A DNA stretch of 64,000 nucleotides, taken from positions 62,001 to 126,000 of the forward strand of contig CP000782.1 in NCBI GenBank assembly GCA_000017645.1. Direction: 5' to 3'. The DNA comes from Xanthobacter autotrophicus Py2. Lineage in GTDB: Bacteria; Pseudomonadota; Alphaproteobacteria; Rhizobiales; Xanthobacteraceae. Position 1 is the stretch's first letter, and each line of letters opens with the position of its first letter. The position numbers and the translations under genes are program-made. Under the pieces are notes generated by a model. The model did not search any database. It saw only the letters and a list, made by a program, of their open reading frames with translations, and was not told the origin of the DNA. This document shows positions 9,916 to 18,645 of this stretch, in pieces.

Positions 9916-10762
9916 CAAGCACCTGTTCTCATGATTCGACGCGAGAGCATGTCCGCGATATCCCGCCATACCGCGACGGGATCATGAATGCCGGAGTGGT
10001 TGGCGAAGCATTTGATGCGGTAGCCCGCGACTTCCAGGTCGCGCTGCTCGTCCTCGTCCAAGCGCTTGCGGCGCGCCGTCTCGTGCTCGCGATCGTCAAT
10101 CTCGATCGTCGGCGGCGCCTGATCGCGGAAGAGGTCGATCTCGTGGCTGCGCCTTGCGTGGACCGGCACGCGCGCATTGGGGGAGACGCGACCTTGGGCA
10201 TGCGTGCCGGCCCCGAGCATGTGGCAGAGCGACCCTCGCGGGGCCCGCGCAGGAACGGCACCTTGCGGTCCATGGAGACGGACTGGATCACCTGCCGCTC
10301 CACCGCGTCCACCGGCGCTAGCCCTTGCAGCGCCATGCCCACGAGGGGCTGGGGAAGGCTGGGGTCGAGAAGGCTTTTCACCATGTCGCCGATGCCGAAG
10401 GTGAGGACGACGCCGACGCCGGGATGGGCGCGGACGAGGGCCTCGGCCGCGGGCAGCGCCTCGCGCACCTCACCCGGCAGCCGGAGCAGCGGGCCGGAGC
10501 CTTGCGCGACATGGTTGGTGTGGGCTGGAAGGTGCATCCTGTAGGCGGCGAGGGCGGCCTTCGGCTCAAGGTCCGGCGCCGTGAAGACGACGCGTCGATG
10601 CGCGCGCGCCCAATGGCCGAGCCAGGCGCGCGCGTCCAGCGCGGTGCGGGCGGTGATGATGGTGATCAGCGGGAAGCGGCCGGCGCGCGGACGCCCATAG
10701 GCCTCCAGGATCTGGTCCGGCATCTGGTCCGGAGCATCCATCAATGTGGCAAGTGCAGCCAT
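9915..10762 (-). pseudogene. Protein with C-terminal DUF559-like (PD-(D/E)XK) nuclease domain, frameshifted
   Basis: First gene of the leftward module. About 170 residues of uncharacterised helical domain (LITIITARTALDARAWLGHW ... GLAPVDAVERQVIQSVSMDRK) are in one frame. At about 10235-10245 the frame slips, and the next frame continues LCHMLGAGTHAQGRVSPN and then a compact nuclease-like domain: HEIDLFRDQAPPTIEIDDREH ... DEDEQRDLEVAGYRIKCF. The E-I-D and E-I-D-D-R strands fit the DUF559/Vsr-like PD-(D/E)XK pattern. One missing base or two extra bases explain the break. A sequencing error cannot be excluded. The partner genes downstream are tightly packed, suggesting that a functional three-gene operon once existed. 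Confidence 0.65.
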
Positions 10763-10819
10763 CCGCCCGATACCGCCAACTTGAGACCTACGACTTCTAG
10801 CAAACCCACCAAGGTTCGA

Positions 10820-11113
10820 TCAACGATCCGTCAAGCGCGGTGGAGAGGCCGTTCTGTCGAGCCAGGTGGCGCACGAGGCCGTGACTTGCCGCTCGATCTT
10901 GGGGTCGGAGCGGACCGTCCGTGCAATCCTCGGCTGGCCCCGCCCGTCCTCGAACCCACTGAGCTCCACGATGGCGCCGGGAGCACCGTCGCCCGTCGCC
11001 TCAAGGTCGGGAAACCGGATGTGGTGGGTGCGTCCGTCCACACCGTCGACCACGGCATAGGTGGCGCCCTTCAGCTCATCGTCCAGGCCTCGATCGACGA
11101 GGCGGCCGCTCAT
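10820..11113 (-). pseudogene. Relaxase C-terminal fragment (DUF3363-like)
   Basis: About 97 residues starting at GRLVDRGLDDELKG, then YAVVDGVDGRTHHIRF, DGAPGAIVELSGFED and ATWLDRT. This is the conserved C-terminal region of large plasmid relaxases of the DUF3363 type. The catalytic N-terminal half is absent; upstream of 11113 the frame gives no relaxase-like sequence. It marks a deleted mobilisation gene between the ATPase module and the alkene island. Confidence 0.7.
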
Positions 11114-11721
11114 AGGAGCGTCCAACCTCTCGCGCGCATGTCTATCCGGGAATCGTTGTCGTCTCAGGCCTTTGCCGGAGATCGACGCGTGCCCGTCGGG
11201 CCTGCGCGATCTGCCGGCGGTCGGGCGCGCGGGCAAATCGATGGCGGCCTCTAGGCGGGCACGTGAGCACATGAACGACCATCAAAGGATAGGAAAGGAC
11301 AAGTATAGGGTTGTCATGTCTGGCTATCTGTGATGAAGATGTCGCCGTTGGCAGCGCGCGAACAGCCGGTGCCACGACAAAAAGAAGACGGGAGGGAGGG
11401 CAATCGGGGTGGCTCAGGCGAGGACAGTGCGCGCCGGACCGGTCGGGCGATCCGCCGCCTCATGGCGGGGGCACGCCATGCGCTCCGGCCCGCTCACGGG
11501 AACGGCCCCGCCGATCGAACCGGAGGGCGTCGCCGCGGCGGCGTCACGGTCGAGGTGTGGGTGTTGCCCCTTGCTCAATGTCCGTCAGATCGCCCTCGCC
11601 CCAAGCGAAAGCTGCTTTCGTATTGCACGACGGCTCAATTGAGCGGCGCGGCGATCGGATCGCGCGCGCTGTCTTGTGAGATCACGTTGGGCGCACCTTG
11701 CCGCTCATCGCAATAAGAGCC
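11114..11721. other. Gene-poor stretch upstream of alkene monooxygenase operon
   Basis: About 600 bp without a convincing gene. ORFs on both strands have low-complexity Arg/Pro-rich translations typical of shadows in GC-rich DNA. The left part may be decayed relaxase DNA. The right part must contain the xamo promoter. No good sigma-54 site was found: TTGGGCGCACCTTGCC near 11688 has a GG-N9-GC spacing, one base short. Confidence 0.45.
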
Positions 11722-11740
11722 GTTGTTATTGGCCAACAAC
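11722..11740. promoter_or_regulatory. Palindromic candidate operator of xamo operon
   Basis: GTTGTTATTGGCCAACAAC contains the perfect palindrome TTGGCCAA flanked by GTTG and CAAC. It lies 26 bp before the xamoA start and just ahead of the ribosome binding site. It could bind the MEDS or LysR regulator of this island; this rests on symmetry and position only. Confidence 0.35.
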
Positions 11741-11765
11741 AGTAGATCTGTGAGGGAGGACATCC

Positions 11766-13259
11766 ATGGCGCTCTTGAATCGGGACGATTGGTACGACAT
11801 CGCGCGCGATGTCGACTGGACGCTCAGCTATGTCGACCGCGCGGTCGCCTTTCCCGAGGAGTGGAAAGGCGAAAAGGACATTTGCGGCACGGCCTGGGAC
11901 GATTGGGACGAGCCCTTCCGGGTCTCCTTCCGCGAATATGTGATGGTCCAGCGCGACAAGGAAGCGAGCGTCGGCGCCATCCGCGAGGCCATGGTCCGCG
12001 CCAAGGCCTATGAGAAGCTCGACGACGGCCACAAGGCCACCTCGCACCTGCACATGGGCACCATCACCATGGTGGAGCACATGGCGGTCACCATGCAGAG
12101 CCGGTTCGTGCGCTTCGCGCCGTCCGCCCGCTGGCGCAGCCTCGGGGCGTTCGGCATGCTGGACGAGACCCGCCACACCCAGCTCGACCTGCGCTTCAGC
12201 CACGATCTGCTCAACGATTCCCCGAGCTTCGACTGGAGCCAGCGGGCGTTCCACACCGACGAATGGGCGGTTCTCGCCACCCGCAACCTGTTCGACGACA
12301 TCATGCTCAACGCCGACTGCGTGGAGGCGGCGCTCGCCACCAGCCTGACGCTGGAGCACGGCTTCACCAACATCCAGTTCGTGGCGCTCGCCTCCGACGC
12401 CATGGAAGCCGGCGACGTGAACTTCTCCAACCTCTTGTCGAGCATCCAGACCGACGAGGCGCGGCACGCCCAGTTGGGCTTTCCCACCCTCGACGTGATG
12501 ATGAAGCACGACCCCAAGCGCGCCCAGCAGATCCTGGACGTCGCCTTCTGGCGCTCCTACCGCATCTTCCAGGCGGTGACCGGCGTCTCCATGGACTACT
12601 ACACGCCGGTCGCCAAGCGGCAGATGTCGTTCAAGGAGTTCATGCTGGAGTGGATCGTCAAGCATCATGAGCGCATCCTGCGCGACTACGGCCTCCAGAA
12701 GCCCTGGTACTGGGACACGTTCGAGAAGACCCTCGATCACGGCCACCACGCGCTGCACATCGGCACCTGGTTCTGGCGCCCGACCCTGTTCTGGGATCCC
12801 AATGGCGGCGTCTCGCGCGAGGAGCGGCGCTGGCTGAACCAGAAGTATCCGAACTGGGAAGAGAGCTGGGGCGTCCTGTGGGACGAGATCATCTCCAACA
12901 TCAATGCGGGCAACATTGAAAAGACCTTGCCCGAGACGCTGCCGATGCTGTGCAACGTCACCAACCTGCCCATCGGCTCGCACTGGGACCGCTTCCACCT
13001 GAAGCCCGAGCAGCTCGTCTACAAGGGGCGGCTCTACACCTTCGACAGCGACGTCTCCAAGTGGATCTTCGAGCTCGATCCGGAGCGCTATGCCGGCCAC
13101 ACCAACGTGGTCGACCGCTTCATCGGCGGGCAGATCCAGCCCATGACCATCGAGGGCGTGCTCAACTGGATGGGCCTGACGCCCGAAGTCATGGGCAAGG
13201 ACGTGTTCAACTACCGTTGGGCCGGCGATTACGCCGAGAACCGGATCGCCGCCGAGTAA
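11766..13259 (+). CDS. xamoA: Alkene monooxygenase oxygenase alpha subunit
   Basis: The catalytic diiron subunit that epoxidises propylene and other short alkenes with O2 and NADH-derived electrons. The 497-residue length is that of Xanthobacter XamoA. All six iron ligands are found at the positions known from toluene-4-monooxygenase: E104 (MVEHMA), E134 and H137 (DETRH), E197 (LEHGF), E231 and H234 (DEARH). AGGGAGGA precedes the ATG. It is the first gene of a six-gene operon with tight spacing; subunits gamma, ferredoxin, coupling protein, beta and reductase follow in the order typical of four-component alkene/aromatic monooxygenases. Confidence 0.96.
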   Translation: MALLNRDDWYDIARDVDWTLSYVDRAVAFPEEWKGEKDICGTAWDDWDEPFRVSFREYVMVQRDKEASVGAIREAMVRAKAYEKLDDGHKATSHLHMGTITMVEHMAVTMQSRFVRFAPSARWRSLGAFGMLDETRHTQLDLRFSHDLLNDSPSFDWSQRAFHTDEWAVLATRNLFDDIMLNADCVEAALATSLTLEHGFTNIQFVALASDAMEAGDVNFSNLLSSIQTDEARHAQLGFPTLDVMMKHDPKRAQQILDVAFWRSYRIFQAVTGVSMDYYTPVAKRQMSFKEFMLEWIVKHHERILRDYGLQKPWYWDTFEKTLDHGHHALHIGTWFWRPTLFWDPNGGVSREERRWLNQKYPNWEESWGVLWDEIISNINAGNIEKTLPETLPMLCNVTNLPIGSHWDRFHLKPEQLVYKGRLYTFDSDVSKWIFELDPERYAGHTNVVDRFIGGQIQPMTIEGVLNWMGLTPEVMGKDVFNYRWAGDYAENRIAAE

Positions 13260-13295
13260 ACGGCGACAACAACAAGAGCATTCTGGAGGAAACCC

Positions 13296-13562
13296 ATGTC
13301 TTTGTTCCCCATCGTGGGCCGCTTCGTGGGGGATTTCGTCCCCCACCTGGTGGCGGTGGACACCTCTGACACCATCGATCAGATCGCCGAGAAGGTGGCG
13401 GTCCACACGGTCGGGCGGCGCTTGCCGCCCGATCCCACCGCCACCGGCTATGAGGTGCTCCTCGACGGCGAGACCCTGGACGGGGGCGCCACCCTGGAGG
13501 CCATCATGACCAAGCGCGAGATGCTGCCCCTGCAGTGGTTCGACGTGAGGTTCAAGAAGTGA
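13296..13562 (+). CDS. xamoB: Alkene monooxygenase gamma subunit
   Basis: An 88-residue protein of the TmoB/TouB-like family, the small gamma subunit of the (alpha-beta-gamma)2 oxygenase. Conserved features include the start SLFPIVGRFVGDFVPHLV, the ubiquitin-like fold pattern and the C-terminal MLPLQWFDVRF. TGGAGG lies 8 bp before the ATG. Its last codon overlaps the GTG of the ferredoxin gene, so translation is coupled. Confidence 0.93.
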   Translation: MSLFPIVGRFVGDFVPHLVAVDTSDTIDQIAEKVAVHTVGRRLPPDPTATGYEVLLDGETLDGGATLEAIMTKREMLPLQWFDVRFKK

Positions 13563-13927
13563 ACCTTCACGCCCCCAACGCCGAGCAAGACGACATCGAG
13601 TATGTCGATGTCTGCGCGGTCGATGATCTCTGGGACGGTGAGATGGATGTCTTCGACGTGGGCGAGCACGAGGTCCTGCTCGTCAAGCACGAAGGCCGGT
13701 TCCATGCCTATGACGGCATCTGCCCCCATCAGTCCGTCTCCCTGGTCGAGGGCCACCTGACCGAGGACGGGGTCCTGATCTGCAAGGCGCATGAATGGCA
13801 ATTCAGCGTCGAGGGCGGTCAGGGGATCAATCCCGCCAACGTCTGTCTCCAGTCGTTCCCCCTCAAGGTCGAGGGGGGACGTGTCCTGATCGGCACCGAA
13901 CCGCTGCCCAAAGAGGGAGAGGCCTGA
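13559..13927 (+). CDS. xamoC: Rieske-type ferredoxin of alkene monooxygenase
   Basis: A 122-residue soluble ferredoxin that carries electrons from the reductase to the diiron oxygenase. The Rieske [2Fe-2S] ligands are C55-P-H57 and C75-K-A-H78. I choose the GTG at 13559, which overlaps the xamoB stop (GTGA) and yields the length of the known XamoC. A longer ATG start inside xamoB is possible but would add an unrelated N-terminus. Confidence 0.94.
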   Translation: MNLHAPNAEQDDIEYVDVCAVDDLWDGEMDVFDVGEHEVLLVKHEGRFHAYDGICPHQSVSLVEGHLTEDGVLICKAHEWQFSVEGGQGINPANVCLQSFPLKVEGGRVLIGTEPLPKEGEA

Positions 13928-13929
13928 AA

Positions 13930-14235
13930 ATGAGCAACGCCACCGTCGACGACATGGACGAGAACCTTGTCGGTCCAGTCATTCGCGCCGGAGATCTTGC
14001 CGATGCGGTCATCGATGCCGTCATCGCCGACAATCCCGGCAAGGAAGTGCATGTCATCGAGCGCGGTGACTATGTGCGCATCCACACCGACCGCGACTGC
14101 CGGCTGACCCGCGCCTCCATCGAGCAGGCCCTGGGGCGCAGCTTCGTGCTCGCCGCCATCGAGGCGGAGATGTCCTCCTTCAAGGGGCGCATGTCCTCCT
14201 CGGACAGCGAAATGCGCTGGTACTACAAGTCCTAA
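13930..14235 (+). CDS. xamoD: Alkene monooxygenase coupling/effector protein
   Basis: A 101-residue cofactor-free MmoB/DmpM-family protein that binds the oxygenase and tunes electron transfer and product formation. Family features: [17 protein letters not shown] at the N-terminus, [15 protein letters not shown] in the middle and the C-terminal EMRWYYKS. The ATG follows the ferredoxin stop after 2 bp with GGGAGAGGCC ahead. Confidence 0.93.
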   Translation: MSNATVDDMDENLVGPVIRAGDLADAVIDAVIADNPGKEVHVIERGDYVRIHTDRDCRLTRASIEQALGRSFVLAAIEAEMSSFKGRMSSSDSEMRWYYKS

Positions 14236-14266
14236 GCCGCAAGGCCATAAGATCTGGGAGGAACAC

Positions 14267-15292
14267 GTGACACAGCAGCGCCCCACCCGCACGCGCGAGC
14301 GCAAGAAGACCTGGACGGCTTTCGGCAATCTCGGACGCAAGCCGACCGACTACGAGGTCGTCACCCACAACATGAACCACACCATGCGCGGCACGCCCCT
14401 GGAGCTGTCGCCGACGGTGCACGCCAATGTGTGGCTCAAGAAGAACCGCGACGAGATCGCGCTCAAGGTCGACAGCTGGGATCTGTTCCGCGATCCCGAC
14501 CGCACCACCTACGACACCTACGTCAAGATGCAGGACGACCAGGAGACCTATGTCGACAACCTGCTCCTGTCCTACACCGGCGAGGGCCGCTACGACGAGG
14601 AGCTTTCCTCGCGCAGCCTCGACCTCCTGTCCGCGGGGCTGACGCCGACCCGCTATCTGGGCCATGGGCTGCAGATGCTCGCGGCCTATATCCAGCAGCT
14701 CGCCCCGTCGGCCTATGTGGGCAATTGCGCGGTGTTCCAGACCTCCGACGCGCTGCGCCGCGTGCAGCGCGTCGCCTACCGCACCCGCCAGCTCGCCGAC
14801 GCCCATCCGGCCCGCGGCTTCGGCTCCGGCGACCGGGCGGTGTGGGAGAAGTCCCCGGACTGGCAGCCCATCCGCAAGGCCATCGAGGAGCTGCTCGTCA
14901 CCTTCGAATGGGACAAGGCGCTCGCCGGCACCAATTTCGTGGTGAAGCCGATCCTCGACGAGCTGTTCCTCAACCACCTGGCGCGCCTGCTCCACGTGGA
15001 GGGCGACGAGCTCGACAGCCTCGTGCTGCGGAACCTTCACGGCGACGCCCAGCGCCACGCCCGCTGGACGGCCGCGCTCGGCCGCTTCGCCGTCGAGCAG
15101 AACGTGAACAACCGCACGGTCCTGCGCGACGCCATCGCCGGCTGGCACGAGACCGGCGAGGCGGTCCTCGCCGCGGGCGCCGGGATGCTTGCGAGCCGCG
15201 CCCCCAGCGCGGATGCGGCCAAGATCGCCGACGAGGTCCGCGCCACGCTCGCGCAGCTGCACGCCAATGCGGGCCTCGGGCACGATGCCTGA
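14267..15292 (+). CDS. xamoE: Alkene monooxygenase beta subunit
   Basis: A 341-residue protein homologous to the beta (TmoE-type) subunit of diiron monooxygenases. It shares the ferritin-like helical fold of the alpha subunit but lacks iron ligands. Recognisable segments are [39 protein letters not shown] and [12 protein letters not shown] start at 14267 with CTGGGAGGA upstream. The stop overlaps the ATG of the reductase gene. Confidence 0.94.
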
Positions 15293-16331
15293 GGCGCGTG
15301 ACGCGGCCGCCACGGCCGAGCGTCCGGGGCAGGACGGGGCATTTCACGTGCGGCTGAACGACGGCAGGAGCTTTTCCTGTCGCTCGGACCAGACCGTGCT
15401 CCACGCCGCCCTCGCGGCGGGGATCGACATGCCCTACGAATGCGCCAGCGGCTCGTGCGGCTCCTGCCGATGCCGTCTGAGCCACGGGAGCGTCTCGCTC
15501 CTGTGGCCGGAGGCCCCGGGCCTCAGCGCGCGCGACCGGCAGAAGGGCGATCGCATCCTCGCCTGCCAGTCCACGCCTTCGTCCGATCTCGAGATCAACG
15601 TGCGGGCCGGCGATGCGCTCCTCGAGCCACCGCCCCGGCGCCACGCCGCCCGCGTCACCGTGAAGGAGACGCTGTGCGCCTCGGTGATCCGGCTCGTCCT
15701 GAATGTCGGCGGGCCGATCCATTTCCTGCCCGGGCAGTTCTTCATCCTCGATCTGCCGGGCGCGGGCCGGCGCGCCTATTCGGTGGCCAATCTTGAGAAT
15801 GCCGCCGGAGGGATCGAGCTCCTGATCAAGCGCAAGATCGGCGGCGCCGGCACGGCCGCGCTGTTCGACCAGTGCGCGCCGGGCATGGGCCTCGTCATCG
15901 AGGGGCCCTACGGGCGGGCCTATCTGCGCGCGGACAGCGCGCGCGGCATCGTCGCGGTGGCGGGGGGGTCGGGCCTTGCGCCCATGCTCTCCATCCTGCG
16001 CGGCGCGCTCGCCCGAGGATTTGGCGGGCCCATGGACCTCTATTTCGGCGTCAACACCGCCGAGGAGCTGTTCTGCGTGCCCGAGCTTTCCGCCCTTCAG
16101 GCCGCGGGCGCGCGGGTGCATCTGGCTCTGCGGGACGGCGGGCCGGGGCCGGCCGGGCTCCATCGGCAGGCTGGCCTGATCGGCGACGCGCTCGTCGCCG
16201 GCGAGCCCGACCTGAAGGCGAAGGACCTCTATGTGGCCGGGCCCGCGCCCATGACCGACGACATCCTCGCCCGCACGGTGCGGCAGGAGGCCATTCCCGC
16301 GGACCGGGTGTTTTTCGACCGTTTCGTGTGA
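15285..16331 (+). CDS. xamoF: Alkene monooxygenase NADH reductase (2Fe-2S/FAD)
   Basis: A 348-residue electron-transfer flavoprotein that feeds the Rieske ferredoxin. The N-terminal plant-type [2Fe-2S] domain has C53-x4-C58-x2-C61 and C94. The FAD domain has the RxYS motif (RRAYSVAN), and the NAD domain has [12 protein letters not shown] and the terminal FFDRFV. The ATG overlaps the beta-subunit stop. A longer upstream in-frame ORF exists inside xamoE but would add unrelated sequence. Confidence 0.94.
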
Positions 16332-16360
16332 CGCGCAAAGAAGAACAAGCGGAGGGGACG

Positions 16361-17524
16361 ATGACCGACATGATCGAGGCCTCGCGTTTCGACGAGCTGG
16401 CCGAGCGCAACTTCATCGGCGGCGAATGGGTGTTCACCCGCGAGGGCTATGAGTTCGACATCTATGACCCGTCCAACTCGACGGTGATCGCCGAGATCCC
16501 GCTCTCCACCCACCGCGACATCACGGCGGTGATGGAGGCGGCGGGCGCGGCGTCGGGCAAATGGACCAAGCTGCCCGCGACCGCGCGGGTGAGCGCGCTC
16601 CAGGCGACGCTGGACTATCTCGTCCTGCGGGCCGACCACGTCACCCACATCATCGCCCGCGACACCGGCCTTCCCGCGCCCCTGGCGCGGCAGGACCTCG
16701 AGGCGGCCATCGCCGCGGCGCGGCTGCAGCTCGATCCCGCCGGCGCGAAGACGACCGCCGCGCCCGGCATCATCGCGCAGATCCTGTCCTGGTCCGGACC
16801 GCTCGGCATCGCGCTCACCCGTCTCTTCGCGGATCTCGCAGGCGGCGACGTGGCGGTGGTGAAGCCCTCCTTGCGCGCGCCCTTGTCGCTGGTGTGCCTG
16901 GCCGAGGCGTTCGAGGCGGCCTGCCCGGTGGGCGGCGTCTTCAACATCGTGCAGGGGGCGGGCATCGACGTGGGCATGGCGCTCGCCCGCCAGAGCGGCC
17001 TCAAGCGCGTGGACTTCCAGGGCAGCCGCAAGACCGCCGGCATGGTCAAGCTCTCGCCGGCCCGCCACGGCATTCCCGTCGAGACCCATCTGCGCCATGT
17101 CGCCACCATGGCGCTCGGGCCGAAGGACGATCTCGACGCAGCGGCGAGCGCCATCGCCGAGATCCTCTTCGCCCATGCCGCGCGTGCGGGCCATGGCGGG
17201 CTCGAGGTGAGCGTGCCGGAGAAAAGGATCGTGGCCCTGGCCGACGCGCTCGCGCCCCTCCTGAAGCGGGCCGACTATGGCGTGGGCGATGGGCGCAACG
17301 TCGCCCCCTTCATCGCCGACAAGTTCCGCACCCAGTGCGAGGCCAATCTCGGCGCGTGGCGCGCCGCGGGCGCCGAGGTGCTGTGCGCGGCCCCCAAGCC
17401 CGACGCCCGCACGCGGCGCATGGGCTGGTTCGTGCCGCCCCAGCTCCTCCTCGACCGGGAGGGCAGGGTGGCGCTCGACCCCGACCGTCCGAACGGCCCC
17501 GTCGCCGTGGTGCGCCCCGCCTGA
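16361..17524 (+). CDS. Aldehyde dehydrogenase-like protein lacking catalytic residues
   Basis: A 387-residue protein with clear ALDH-superfamily similarity in its first 250 residues (FIGGEWV, FDIYDPSNSTVIAEIP, ILSWSGPLGIALTRLF, VVKPS, FNIVQGAG, RVDFQGSRKTAG). True ALDHs are about 480 residues. The ELGGK region with the general-base Glu is replaced by ETHLRHVATM. The GQxC loop with the nucleophile is replaced by AGHGGLEV, with no cysteine. So it should not oxidise aldehydes. A GGAGGGG site 4 bp before the ATG and placement as the last gene before a terminator argue that it is expressed with the monooxygenase. A role in assembly or effector binding is possible but unproven. Confidence 0.8.
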   Translation: MTDMIEASRFDELAERNFIGGEWVFTREGYEFDIYDPSNSTVIAEIPLSTHRDITAVMEAAGAASGKWTKLPATARVSALQATLDYLVLRADHVTHIIARDTGLPAPLARQDLEAAIAAARLQLDPAGAKTTAAPGIIAQILSWSGPLGIALTRLFADLAGGDVAVVKPSLRAPLSLVCLAEAFEAACPVGGVFNIVQGAGIDVGMALARQSGLKRVDFQGSRKTAGMVKLSPARHGIPVETHLRHVATMALGPKDDLDAAASAIAEILFAHAARAGHGGLEVSVPEKRIVALADALAPLLKRADYGVGDGRNVAPFIADKFRTQCEANLGAWRAAGAEVLCAAPKPDARTRRMGWFVPPQLLLDREGRVALDPDRPNGPVAVVRPA

Positions 17525-17698
17525 CGGCGGGAAGCCCCGGCGCCGGAGCGTTTCCAGGCGCAGAAGATGCCGGGTCGCGTGAAGAAACGCGCGGACGCAG
17601 GAATTCGGCGCGCCTGCCACGGGGCGATGCGCGCGAGCAACGCTCCAAGCACGTCGCTTACCGCAGGTGCGCCACGCCTTCCCTTGGGGGGTGACCTT

Positions 17699-17737
17699 CC
17701 CGTCCGGTGCCGCAAGGCGCCGGGCGGGATTTTTTTT
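17699..17737 (+). terminator. Strong intrinsic terminator of the xamo operon
   Basis: A 13-bp stem (17699-17711 with 17716-17728, two G-U wobbles), a GCAA tetraloop and a run of eight T (17730-17737). It follows the ALDH-like gene by 175 bp and separates the xamo operon from the convergent regulator gene. Confidence 0.88.
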
Positions 17738-17820
17738 AAGCGAGGCGCCTCAGGGGCGCTGTGGACGACCATCGCGCGCGCCGCCGGCGCGACGGTCTCG
17801 CGCGGCCCGGCGCGCCGCGC

Positions 17821-18645
17821 TCAGGGCAGGAGCACGCCGCCCTTGCGCGAGCGCTCGCCGAAATAGACGTTCGGATGGGTCAGGCAGGCGTTGAGCACCG
17901 CCTCCGAATCGAACTTCGTGATGTCGTAGTGGCAGACGATGGTGGCTTCCGGATATTCGTCGGAGAGCCGGTTGAGCTTGCGCTCGTAGAGGTGGAGCTC
18001 GTCGATGTTCCCGGCGCTGCGCATGAAGTGCCAGTCCATCTCGCCGGTGGTCAGATGGCGCTGATAACCGTCGGCGCGCATGCGGATCATGATCAATCGG
18101 ACAAAGGAAATCATGAAGTCGGCGGAAAACTCGGACTGGCGCAAATAGGATTCGCTGGCGGGGACCAGCCGCAGCAGGCCCGAGCGGACGGCTTCTTCCG
18201 GATCGATGCCCTCATTGTGCACGCGCTCGAGCAGATCCGCCCGCGTGGAGCTGCTGTACATGTAGGTGGTCGGCGCGCCGGCCCGGTAATGATCAAGAAA
18301 ATAGGTGCGGAAGCTTTCCCACTGCTCGGCGGGATTGCGGTAATGCAGGCAGATGTGGCGATGAAGATGCGCATGGGTGTGCGCGTGGGCCTGCCCCGCC
18401 AGGGGCGCCGGCTCCGCCGCCGCGGCCGGGGGCGCGAGGGCAGGGGCGGCGACCTCGCCGACCTCCTCGCTGCGCCCGGCGAGGAAGGCGTCCAGCACCT
18501 TGCGATCGAATCGCCGCTCGCCGCGCAGGCCGACGCGCAGACAGGCCAATTGGCCGTCGCTCGTCCAGCGGCGCAGGGTCGTCTTGCTAAACCCTAGGTA
18601 TTGGGCGGCTTCCTCGAGGGTAAGCAGGTTGTTCTCTTCATTCAT
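17821..18645 (-). CDS. DcmR-like regulator: helix-turn-helix plus MEDS sensory domain
   Basis: A 274-residue predicted transcription factor. Residues 6-55 are an excisionase/MerR-like helix-turn-helix (LTLEEAAQYLGFSKTTLRRW). An Ala/Pro-rich linker then leads to a His-rich run (HAHTHAHLHRH, about 87-97). From about residue 97 a MEDS domain follows (HICLHYRNPAEQWESF ... ATIVCHYDITKF), the sensory module named for methanogen and DcmR proteins and linked to hydrocarbon or halocarbon metabolism. It lies convergent to xamo and divergent from the xec/xcb operon, the expected place for a pathway regulator. Ligand is unknown; epoxypropane or propylene is a guess. Confidence 0.8.
   Translation of the reverse strand: MNEENNLLTLEEAAQYLGFSKTTLRRWTSDGQLACLRVGLRGERRFDRKVLDAFLAGRSEEVGEVAAPALAPPAAAAEPAPLAGQAHAHTHAHLHRHICLHYRNPAEQWESFRTYFLDHYRAGAPTTYMYSSSTRADLLERVHNEGIDPEEAVRSGLLRLVPASESYLRQSEFSADFMISFVRLIMIRMRADGYQRHLTTGEMDWHFMRSAGNIDELHLYERKLNRLSDEYPEATIVCHYDITKFDSEAVLNACLTHPNVYFGERSRKGGVLLP

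Noticed and set aside
9915..10762. Programmed frameshifting in the nuclease-like gene
   Set aside because: No slippery heptamer or downstream structure at the break; decay or sequence error is simpler.
11680..11700. Sigma-54 promoter for the xamo operon
   Set aside because: The best match has GG-N9-GC rather than GG-N10-GC, and no enhancer-binding-protein gene is nearby.
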